In this document: positions 1-7,233 of the stretch, piece after piece
Position numbering within the stretch: position 1 is the stretch's first letter
Layout of the letters: each line of letters begins with the position of its first letter
From: Chrysochromulina parva
Lineage: Eukaryota; Haptophyta; Prymnesiales; Chrysochromulinaceae
Assembly (NCBI GenBank): GCA_002887195.1
Contig: PJAB01001049.1
Location: 1-17,849, forward strand
Reading direction: 5' to 3'
Length of the DNA stretch: 17,849 nucleotides
Program-made: the position numbers and the translations under genes
Notes under the pieces: model-generated
What the model was told of the DNA's origin: nothing
What the model saw: only the letters and a program-made list of their open reading frames with translations
Databases searched by the model: none

Positions 1-897
1 ACAACCTACGGCACTCGGGCGCACGCACGCGAGGTCAAAGGTGCAGCTGTCAGAAGCAGCTGCTCAGGCACGGGCGTGGTTCGCGCGCCCCTGCTGCTCG
101 CACCTTCTGGCGAACCTGGTTGTACGTCAGGCTCAGCGAACCCTGCGTGTAATCCTTGAGCTCGGGCGTAAACTTGCGCCCCGCAGCGTTGATGATGGCG
201 ATCGATTCTTTGTGCGTCACGAGCGTCGGGCACACGGTGCCATCGTACGCATCCGAGTACAGGTCGGTGCGGAACCTTTCGGTGGCATCCATGCCCATAT
301 ATGCAGCAGCAGTCGTGGCCGCCGAGTTACCCGCGTCCATCTTGCCGCAGAGCGTCTTGAACTCGGCAAGGGTGAGGTCGGAGGTGCAGCATTTGACGGT
401 CGCCGTGGGGATGGGTGGGTTCGCGGTCGGGTTGGCGGCTTGGAAAGGAATCGAGCACTTTGCAGCGAGTGGGGTGGCGAGGATGTTGGTGGAGGTGTGG
501 AGGTCACATTGGTCGTGGCGGCACACGAGCTCGCCGTCTTTCGTGACGGCCACATCACACTCGACAATGCCCGCGCCCAACTCAATGGCGGCCTGGTAGC
601 TCTCGGCCGTGTGCTCTGGGAACTGGAGGCACGCGCCGCGGTGGCCAATCGAGAAGTCGTGAACCTGGTTGCGGAAGGTCGTGGTGAGGCACTGCTCCAA
701 GCTGGTCTTCAGAGACCCGTCGCGCATGGTCTTGACAAGCCCTGTCGTCACAGACGGGTGAGGTGCAGTCAGCAGATGATTGTCGGCCGCGAAGCGGCAT
801 CAGGCAAGCGGGCGAAGCGAGTTCACGCTTGCTTACACTCATTGCGTGCGTCCGTGTTCACGATGCTGAGAGTCATCGACGCAAGCATCATCGCCAT
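1..897 (-). CDS. Glycerophosphodiester phosphodiesterase (GDPD family), secreted, partial at left edge
   Basis: GDPD enzymes hydrolyse glycerophosphodiesters to glycerol-3-phosphate and an alcohol. The predicted exons are 897-837, 741-104 and 5-1, separated by GT-AG introns 836-742 (phase 1) and 103-6 (phase 0). The start ATG at 897 opens a short hydrophobic leader (MAMMLASMTLSIV), so secretion or ER entry is likely. Family signatures follow in order: HRGA at about residues 54-57, EHT at 63-65, ECD at 81-83 (metal ligands) and RHD at 95-97 (second catalytic His). A Cys-containing insert follows. The first splice gives a clean NEW-LVKTM junction. The second avoids an unrelated basic tail and reads QK-VV into the window edge, so the C-terminal part of the barrel is missing here. 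In phytoplankton, GDPDs often serve phosphate scavenging; that role is inference. Family call strong, exon ends moderate. Confidence 0.84.
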
Positions 898-1415
898 GAC
901 GGCGGCAGGGATGCGTCGGTGAAGGGAAAACGCGACGTCGGCGAATGATCCGTCGGCGCCGACGGCGTGCGGCGAGACGCCGACGGCCGCCGGAAATGTA
1001 CTTATTCGGTACAACATTCGCCGTTTTTAACGAATTCCTCGGTAAAGAACAATGAGTTGTTCCAAAAATACGCCAAAAGAATCCAATCCGTCGCATCGCG
1101 GCGATCGCCGCCGCGCTTCGGCCGACGGACATGTACGAATATGGCGAAAGACAAGCGTTTTTCATTTCCTCACGCAATGCACTCTCTTTCATACATTGTA
1201 TCCATATGCGTCAGGGATGCTCTGCTTTTCCCGACGCGACGTTTTTCCGAGCGATCGCACTCACGGTCACGCCGTCCGCTTCGCGCTTGTGTCCCTGGTC
1301 ATCTCCCCACGGACTCCCCGTCCGCTGATTTCACGTGATTTCGAACTGAAGGGATCAGTGACATTCAAACGACGAAATCCGGGGCCGCGGGGGTCCACCG
1401 CGACGTCCGTCGGAG
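898..1415. promoter_or_regulatory. Intergenic region upstream of the GDPD gene, with a perfect GC palindrome
   Basis: No convincing gene is seen in this 518-base stretch between the stop of the PPR-TrmB gene and the start of the GDPD gene, both on the minus strand. It must hold the 3' end of the former and the promoter of the latter. A perfect 16-base palindrome, CCGTCGGCGCCGACGG, lies at 950-965, about 53 bases upstream of the GDPD ATG. The half-site GCCGACGG recurs at about 975-983. The open frames here have unbiased, Arg/Ser-rich translations and no recognisable domain. The promoter role is inferred from position only. Confidence 0.4.
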
Positions 1416-3293
1416 TTACGTTACACGACCGTCACGAGTAACGGTCACGAGGCCGCGCCTGGGGCTGCCTGCGGTGGCAGCTTCTTCCTTCTCCTTCTCG
1501 CGCATCTTTCGCTTCTTCCGCTGCCGCGACGTCTCCTTGGTGCGTCGCTTGCGCTTGGCATCACTCCCGCTGCCGCCGCCAACCTGATTCTCGTCCGCGT
1601 GCGCGTCCTCCGTGCCTGTCAGTGGCAGCTGCGGCGCCAGCCCCGGCATCGTCGCCGTCCCGGGCGCGCGCGGCCGACGCGCTGTGAAGACGCACTGGAA
1701 GCGCTTCGTGAACCCCCGGGCCGCCCAGAGCTCATCGAAGGCCGAGCGGTGGGCGCGCAGGCTCTGGTGCTCGTGGGTCTTGTAGTGGGGCGGCGCGAAG
1801 GACGGCTGCCAGAGACGTGTGAGTGTTGGGTCGGTCGTGAGGCGGAGAGCGACGCTCTTGCAATAGGGCTCGTCATCGGAGGTGAGTGTGAACGTTCCGC
1901 CCGGCTGCAGGATGCGATGCGCCTCGATTAGGAAGGTGCGATTCACCAGATGGCGCTCACTGTGCTCGCCTTGGGGCGGCTGTGGGAAGTTGACGAGCAC
2001 GGCCGCCGCCGAGCGCGAAGGGATGCCGTCGCGCAGCACGCCGTGAGCGTCGCCCGCGAGCACCGCAAGGTTCGTCAACCCGCGCATCGCCGCCTTGGCG
2101 TGGATCAGGTTGGACCGATCGGACCGCAGCTCGACCGCGGCCCAATTGATCTCCAGCTGGCTCGCGGCCTGGAGCACGACCCAATCCCCCGTGCCTGCGC
2201 CCACCTCTAAATGGATCGGGCGCGCCGCGTCCGCAAACACCTCTTCCCACACGAGCGCACGCGTCGTCTCGTGCGCATCAGCCACCGGCGGGAATCGGCG
2301 CACGTCCGCCGTCGTGAAGCCCGCTACGATCCGATCGCGCTCGGCTGGTGAGCGTGCGAGGAATGCACGCACGCTCGCAAGACTGTCCCGGAGCATGGCG
2401 TGTGCATGCAACGCAGCCGACGCAGCCGATGTGCCCGTCGCTCGGCCGCCGCCGCCACGTCGTTCACCGCCGCCACGCCCGCCTTTGCCACCCCGTTTGT
2501 CGGCGCCTTTGCCACCCCGTTTGCCACCGCCGCTGTTGCTTCCTACGCCGCCGCCGCTGCTGCTCAGATCGCCGCCGCCGCTATGGCCGCCGCCGCCGCC
2601 GTCGACTGCTGGCGCTGCCTCGAGCAGCTTCAGTACCTTGGCGGCGCGCCGGTACTTGCCCGTCAGGGCGTGCGCGATGGCGACATCGACGAGCGTGGCG
2701 GGCGAGAGCATGCCGAGCATGCCGTCCGGAGCATGCGTGGCGAGCGCACGCTTGATCCGCTTCGGACGGAAGGACTGGCACGCCGCGCGCACAGCGCCGT
2801 CACGCGTCGCCTGGTCGGGCTCCAGCCCGTAGCGCTTCGCCACCTTGACGAGCTTGCGCGCGCCGCGCATGTCGCCGCAGTAGAGGCAGCCGCGCAGCAT
2901 CGTGTTCACGGTGCGAATCGTCGGCCCATCGGCAGCGCGGCGAAGCTCATCAAAGTGAATCCAGGCGGTGCCCAGATCAAGCGCGTTGACGCAGCCCTTG
3001 ATGACTGTCGTGAGCGCGATCGCAGTCACTGGCAAGCCGTCACGACGCATCTCAGCCAGGCATTCGACGCAACGCTCGATCTCACCGCATCGCGTGTAGG
3101 CGTTCAGTAAAATGCCGAATGTGAATTCGTTGGGAGTGAGCCGGAGCGCCTTCAGCGTGGCGAAGGCTCTCAAAACGTTTTCGAGCTCGCCAAAACGAGC
3201 GGACCGGCTCATGAGTGCGTTGAAGAGCTTGATGTTACGGCGGCTGCGGGCTTCGGCGAGCGCTAGGGCGAAGGGGTCGGACGACGTCTCCAT
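1416..3293 (-). CDS. PPR repeat protein fused to a TrmB-type tRNA (guanine-N7)-methyltransferase domain
   Basis: This is a single-exon gene of 625 residues. Four P-type PPR motifs of 35-36 residues occupy about 20-55, 56-90, 91-125 and 126-160 (repeat 2 begins EFTFGILLNAYTRCGEIERC), and weaker helical repeats follow to about 215. A Gly/Lys/Arg-rich linker spans about 215-285. A Rossmann methyltransferase domain follows, with motif I HLEVGAGTGDW near 356-366, acidic VELRSDR, VNFPQPP near 431 in the place of the TrmB FPDPW motif, and TSDDEPY near 468, like the TrmB TDxxxY motif. The C-terminus is very basic (KRKRR, RQRKKRKMREK, about 577-603) and resembles a nuclear localisation signal. Inferred role: PPRs bind a target RNA and the C-terminal domain methylates guanine-N7. 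PPR-TrmB ('PPR-TGM') architectures have, as I recall, been reported in algae. No clear organelle transit peptide is visible. Start chosen as the first ATG before the PPR array. Confidence 0.86.
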   Translation of the reverse strand: METSSDPFALALAEARSRRNIKLFNALMSRSARFGELENVLRAFATLKALRLTPNEFTFGILLNAYTRCGEIERCVECLAEMRRDGLPVTAIALTTVIKGCVNALDLGTAWIHFDELRRAADGPTIRTVNTMLRGCLYCGDMRGARKLVKVAKRYGLEPDQATRDGAVRAACQSFRPKRIKRALATHAPDGMLGMLSPATLVDVAIAHALTGKYRRAAKVLKLLEAAPAVDGGGGGHSGGGDLSSSGGGVGSNSGGGKRGGKGADKRGGKGGRGGGERRGGGGRATGTSAASAALHAHAMLRDSLASVRAFLARSPAERDRIVAGFTTADVRRFPPVADAHETTRALVWEEVFADAARPIHLEVGAGTGDWVVLQAASQLEINWAAVELRSDRSNLIHAKAAMRGLTNLAVLAGDAHGVLRDGIPSRSAAAVLVNFPQPPQGEHSERHLVNRTFLIEAHRILQPGGTFTLTSDDEPYCKSVALRLTTDPTLTRLWQPSFAPPHYKTHEHQSLRAHRSAFDELWAARGFTKRFQCVFTARRPRAPGTATMPGLAPQLPLTGTEDAHADENQVGGGSGSDAKRKRRTKETSRQRKKRKMREKEKEEAATAGSPRRGLVTVTRDGRVT

Positions 3294-3635
3294 TTAACAA
3301 AATAGTTCACACCGATTTTTTCGCCCTCGTCTCAGGGGAGCTTTGCGCCAGCGCCGCCACGCAGCAGCATAGTTGTGGAGTGGTGGTTGTGCGTGCATGT
3401 CGTGGATACCGTGACCATACCGTTTAGGAACTTACAACTTTCCCCCGCGCGCCGCGGCCCGGCCCCGCCGGTGTACATATCTGTCGTATCTCACGTCATA
3501 TGCCCGGTCGTACCGCTCGCCGGGCCGGTTTATTCGGTGTGAACCCTCTACGCTACTCGTTTATTGTTACACTGACGGTATAGTGTAACATTTTCGTTCC
3601 AGATTTAAGTGCTTTGCATTCCGGTCTTGGACAAG
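3294..3635. other. Intergenic region: 3' end of the RRM-methyltransferase gene and upstream region of the PPR-TrmB gene
   Basis: No coding sequence is seen. Read on the minus strand, this holds the 3' flank of the gene ending at 3636 and then the 5' flank of the gene starting at 3293. A strong hairpin with an AATAAA hexamer lies at the end nearest the upstream gene's stop (listed separately). The middle is GC-rich (about 3440-3475) and the part next to the PPR-TrmB start is A/T-rich (ATTTAACAAAATAG at 3293-3306). No known promoter element can be named. Confidence 0.5.
3560..3590 (-). terminator. Candidate mRNA 3'-end element: 9-bp hairpin followed by AATAAA
   Basis: The arms TGTTACACT (3565-3573) and AGTGTAACA (3582-3590) are perfect reverse complements around an 8-base loop. 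On the minus strand the second arm ends in TGTAACA and runs directly into AATAAA (3565-3560). The element starts 46 bases after the TGA stop of the methyltransferase gene (3636). The position, the AATAAA hexamer and a TGTAA pentamer fit a polyadenylation region; the hairpin may be part of the signal or incidental. Function is inference. Confidence 0.45.
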
Positions 3636-5494
3636 TCATGTTGCCGCGTCAGCCGCGGCGTTTGGTGCGTCTGCGTGGATCCGCTTGTAAATCTTGGCAA
3701 TCTTGGCATTGGACGCGTCCTCAACCTTCTGGCGCGCCTGTAGAGCCGCGGGTTTGACCTGGCCGAGCCCGATGAGGATTCGATTCTGCGGCGTAATCGA
3801 CGCATCCACGGTGCGCCAGCGGCAGTCATAGCCGCGCGCGAGTATCCCGCCCATTCGGGCGACGTCGATCGCGGCTTGCTCGCCGATGCCAAGGCTCTTG
3901 GCGACGATGGCCATCTGCCCCTGTGTGTGCAGGTCGCGCTGACAGCACGGCATCATCGCAAAGTCGACGCCTCGTTCGATGCACGTCGCAATGAGGCTAT
4001 CGGTGAGGTGGGTGCATGCATGGCACGCGAGCACGGCCACCTCGCGCGCCGGCATGCTGTCGAGCAGCGTTGGGAGTAACGTATGGAAGTCGCCCACCTG
4101 CATGTAATGAGGGAGCCCATCAGAGCCCATCAGAGGCTATCAGAGCCCATCAGAGCCCATCAGAGGCTATCAGAGGCCATCAGAGGCCATCAGAGCCCAT
4201 CAGAGGCCATCAGAGGCCATCAGAGAATACTCAGAGGCTCGAATCAAATCCACTAATGCAAGTCGCCCACAGAGAAGGAGACGCCGAGCGCACGCGCGGA
4301 TGCGCCGGACGCCGCCGGAGGCGCAGCAGCAGCAGTAGCAGCAGCACCACCATCAGCAGCACCACTGTCAGCAGCAGCAGCAGCAGAACCACCACCACCA
4401 CCACCACCACCACCACCACCGCCACCACCGCCAGCAGCAGCAGCGGTAGCAGCGACAGCGCCGGACGCCGTCGAGCCGTCCGCCGTCGAGCCGCCGTCGC
4501 CGTCGCCATCATCCACAGCAGAGCAGAGCTCCTCGGGCACCTCCAGCCACGGCCGCCACGCGTCGCACCTGTGGGGAGGAGGTGGGCGCCGTGGTGAGCA
4601 TTGCATGCCGATCGGGCACCGCCAGCCACGGCCGGCACGCGTCGCACAGGTTGCCAAAGCTCGCAGGCTGGAAGAGGTCGAGGACTACAGCTCGCTCGGC
4701 GCGTCCGAAGGCGACGAAGAGGGACCCCAGCAGCCCGTGGGAGCCGCACACGTCGAGCACGAGGCGCCTCCGACCAAGAAGCTTCTCGGTCTTCTTGAAA
4801 AAGGCGAGCGCCTCGTGCACCTCCTTCTCGTTGGGCTTCGGGTGCTGCCCGTGCTGTCGCAGGGCCCAGTAGAGCTTCTCCTCCAACGGCACGCGCTTGG
4901 CGCTCTGCCAGTGCACAGAGGCCACGAGGGCGGCCACGTCGAGGGACGGTGGAATGGGCAGGAGAGAAGAGGCGAGCGCCTCGGCCGTCCCGACGCCCTC
5001 GTATCCAAAGTTTCGTCTGAGCTCCACCAGCGCCGTACCGAGCGGCAACGGCGAGAGCGCCTCGCCGGTCGCCGCGAGTGCCCGATCACGCAGTGTCGCA
5101 AATGCGTACGTGCCCCCTGCATAGATCTGCACGCGTGTGCACGCGTCGCCAGAGGGAGAGGGGGTCGTGTACAACGCTCTCGCCATGGCACTCGCTGAGA
5201 CTGGTCCGTACGCCGGCAGTGCGACAAAGAGCGCATTGAGCAGCCGCATCAGCCCCGCCTCATCCACGCGCCCCGGCGGCAGCCCTCGCACTAGCACCTG
5301 CCGCTCGAGCAACGCAGCGCGCTCCGCAGCCTCCGCGGGCAGCGCGGCGTCGCGACGCGCGGCGCGCTCCGTCTCGGACGCTCGACCACCCGGCGCCGCT
5401 GTGGCCGCAGCCGCCACCTTCTTTGTCCTCTTGGATGGCTTCGTGGCTGTCGAGGGCGCGCCACGCAGGGTTGCCTCGGGTGGCGTGGGTGGCT

Positions 5495-5538
<44 letters not shown>

Positions 5539-5846
5539 GGTGGCGGCGGCGGGGTTGCTTCCAAGCGCTCAATGAGAGCGAGCGCCTTGTCGTCCTCCAT
5601 CCACGCATAGATCTCGTCAAGCATCGACTCACGCGACTGCTCGAGCTGCTGACGGCAGCACGATACGTCTTCGAGCGCGTCCGACACCGTCGCTAGCTCG
5701 AGAAGCAGCGTGGTCTTGCGCTCGTCGAGCTCCTTGGTCTTCTCGACGCAGTCCGCGATGGCCCTTGCGATGCTGCGCCACACGCTGCCCACGTGGTGCT
5801 CGCACAAGCTCGCAAGGGCAGGCGGCGCGATTCCAGGAAACTCCAT
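3636..5846 (-). CDS. Coiled coil - polyproline - U2AF-like RRM - SAM-dependent methyltransferase fusion protein
   Basis: Three exons are predicted: 5846-4648, 4568-4271 and 4097-3636, joined by GT-AG introns with matching phases (2, then 0), giving 652 residues. The N-terminus is helical (about 25-97), then comes a run of about 21 prolines and a basic Ala/Lys linker. Residues about 180-277 look like an RRM close to U2AF2 RRM1: VLVRGLPPGRVDEAGLMRLL, then VQIYAGGTYAFATLRD, then ALVELRRNFGYEG. The methyltransferase part has motif I VLDVCGSHGLLG near 360-372, acidic VVLDLF, and ACHACTHLTDSLI (about 523-535) and MPCCQRD (about 548-554), resembling Methyltransf_32-type enzymes (METTL25/GSTCD group). 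Exon 2 adds an Ala/Gly/Ser low-complexity insert with about 15 glycines in a row. The target is unknown; RNA is inferred from the RRM. Exon boundaries are by eye. Confidence 0.68.
4098..4270 (-). other. Intron 2 of the RRM-methyltransferase gene, built of decamer repeats and flanked by a direct repeat
   Basis: This 173-base phase-0 intron starts GTGGGCGACTT and ends CATTACATGCAG. The exon that follows starts with the same GTGGGCGACTT; over the first 19 bases of intron and exon 16 match. The intron body is mostly a decamer tandem repeat (listed separately). Reading through would stop at once (VGDLH then stop), so removal is needed to reach the conserved ACHAC and PCCQRD motifs. Confidence 0.65.
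4111..4230. repeat. 10-bp tandem repeat inside an intron (unit CAGAGSCCAT on plus, ATGGSCTCTG on minus)
   Basis: Ten units in exact 10-base register run from 4121 to 4220, with decayed units at both ends (4111 and 4221). Unit variants are CAGAGCCCAT, CAGAGGCTAT and CAGAGGCCAT. The first part shows a higher-order 30-base pattern (CCCAT, CCCAT, GCTAT) repeated twice (4111-4170). It lies wholly inside intron 2 of the RRM-methyltransferase gene. The same decamer theme occurs in the intron at 14300-14392. Confidence 0.95.
4323..4456. repeat. CAG/CAC trinucleotide-rich tract coding for Gly, Ala and Ser runs
   Basis: Imperfect CAGCAG and CACCAC runs, with more than ten CAC triplets near 4390-4422. 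In the minus-strand reading frame of exon 2 this codes Ala-rich and Gly-rich homopolymers. Such tracts expand and contract readily, so length may vary between strains. Confidence 0.85.
4569..4647 (-). other. Intron 1 of the RRM-methyltransferase gene, starting with a copy of the next exon
   Basis: This 79-base phase-2 intron starts GTGCGACGCGTGCC and ends CTCCTCCCCACAG. The next exon starts GTGCGACGCGTGGC. Over 36 bases the intron start and the exon start differ at only two positions (the 13th and 27th). Read in the exon-1 frame the intron copy gives CDACRPWLAVP, against CDAWRPWLEVP in the exon. Splicing restores the frame into EELCSAVDD. Confidence 0.68.
5497..5553. repeat. GGC/GGT trinucleotide tract coding for polyproline
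   Basis: About 19 uninterrupted GGC or GGT triplets on the plus strand are read on the minus strand as a proline run of about 21 residues between the N-terminal coiled coil and the basic linker before the RRM. It is a likely flexible spacer or a ligand for SH3/WW/profilin-type partners. It is also a slippage-prone site where assembly errors are possible. Confidence 0.9.
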
Positions 5847-6111
5847 GCGAGAGGATCGGACGGCTCACGTCGCCGCCGAGCGCGACGATGAGAAAATTGC
5901 CGATCCGCAAGGCCGCTCGGTCGTCGGTCGTCGGTCGGAGCGTTCCGGTCCGGATGTGTGAACGACGAATTAAGATGTCAAAAGATGGAAGGCTAAATCT
6001 TTGTGCGCCACAGACCGAGTCGCATCCATACAACATGAGCGTACGCGGGGACGGTCCTCTGCGGCCGCCCCTCTCGGGAAATGGAGCGTCCCCGGGGCCA
6101 CAGTGCTCTCT

Positions 6112-6834
6112 CTAATAGAAGAAGCCCAGGATCTTGCCACCGGTGTGCTTCCGTTTGGCCTCCTCGTGGTCCATGATGCCGTAGGATGTCGTCAAGATGA
6201 TGTGCCCGAACTGGCGCGCAGGCAGGAGGTTGTTGACCCACTGCTCCATCTCGCCGGCGCCTACGTCAAAGCGCGGCGAGATGACACCGCACTTGTTGAC
6301 GCGCCCGATAAGATCGATCACGATCTTGCCGCTGCGGTGGTCATCGACGACCTCGAACTCACCAATGTAGCCTGCGCGCGACGTCGGAGGCCAAAGGGGG
6401 CTGTCAGTCCAAGACGGACGGGTCGATTGGTCAGCTGGTCAGCAACTGGCAGCCATCGGCATCACTGGAAGCATCCCACGGAGCAGCGCCTTTGCTGCCC
6501 ATGCCGACTCTGAAGGTCGTCGTCAGCAATCCCACCGGCGCCGCACACACTTGCCACCGTCAGGGCGTGATAAGCCTCTAGCCGCTCCGCGGCTCTGACG
6601 CCGCCCTGAGGTTCTCCACACGTGCCCGCACCGGCGGTGGCGCAGAGGCCGCTTGCTGCTGTCTGGCTCGCGCGGAGGTCCAATGGCGGGGCTATGCGCA
6701 CCGTGCTTCATCATCTGCTGCAGGAACTTAATGATCACCTTGGAGGCGGGGCGCACCAGCACCTGGCGCTTGCCGCGCTTCTCAGCATTGAAGATGCTAC
6801 GCAGGCAGTCGTTGAGCACAGAGACACGAACCAT
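6112..6834 (-). CDS. RPS15A: 40S ribosomal protein S15a (uS8)
   Basis: uS8 is a primary rRNA-binding protein of the small cytosolic ribosomal subunit. Exon 1 is 6834-6702 and exon 2 is 6371-6112; a 330-base GT-AG intron (6701-6372, phase 1) interrupts the Gly codon in MMKHG. The protein is 130 residues, the usual eukaryotic length. Typical signatures are the start [14 protein letters not shown], then [52 protein letters not shown], and the family's signature end [19 protein letters not shown]. It is complete and intact. The 5' end faces the K+ channel gene, so the two may share a bidirectional promoter. I looked for C/D-box snoRNA motifs in the intron and found only weak, badly spaced matches. 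Confidence 0.98.
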
Positions 6835-7233
6835 GGCTCCTGCGCGTGGAGGGCGGGCAAAGAGAGCTCAGCACGTGGCGTGGAAGACGCACAGCCGCTC
6901 AGGCCAGCAGGCAATCCCACGCGCTGACGCGCCGCAGCGCGCGGCTGCGGAGGGAGCTTGACACCTTGCCTCGTGCACGTGCAAGAGTTGGTTCACAGAA
7001 GCGTGTGAAAACCTGGTTTCCACAGAACTGTGTAACTGTAATTGTACTGCGGTGCATCGCGTTCTGGCGACGGGTACATTGTATCTTCAGGTTAGGAGGG
7101 AGAGGGTGGAGGGAGAGGAGGGGGAGGTGGTTGTGGTGACTTTACTTGGGAGTTGATAAATTTTCAAAGTTCGAACTTGACTCGACCGACGCGAAAAAAC
7201 TTCGTCGCTACTGCGCCAGTTCGCCAGGTGGGG
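6835..7233. promoter_or_regulatory. Divergent intergenic region between RPS15A and the K+ channel gene, with a G-rich tract
   Basis: The two genes are transcribed away from each other from this stretch of about 400 bases, so it should hold both promoters. A purine-rich strip at 7095-7132 includes four G-runs with short spacers (7098-7124), matching a G-quadruplex pattern on the plus strand. In-frame codons upstream of the chosen channel ATG (7234) extend back to a TTG at 7153 but contain no ATG, which supports 7234 as the start. No TATA box can be named. Confidence 0.5.

Noticed and set aside
41..922. Long open frame on the plus strand opposite the GDPD gene
   Set aside because: It is antisense to exons with clear HRGA/EHT/ECD family motifs; its translation is Arg/Ala/Val-rich with no domain, as expected for the complement of GC-rich coding sequence.
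4111..4230. CRISPR-like array
   Set aside because: The units are contiguous decamers with no spacers, lie inside a eukaryotic intron, and no cas genes are present.
4016..4597. Peptide with repeated SEAIRGHQRP units on the plus strand
   Set aside because: It is an artefact of reading the intronic decamer repeat through in one frame; the region lies within intron 2 and exon 2 of the minus-strand methyltransferase gene.
6372..6701. Intronic C/D-box snoRNA in RPS15A, as is common in ribosomal protein genes
   Set aside because: A GTGATGC resembling a C box and CTGA motifs occur, but spacing is far too short and there is no closing terminal stem.
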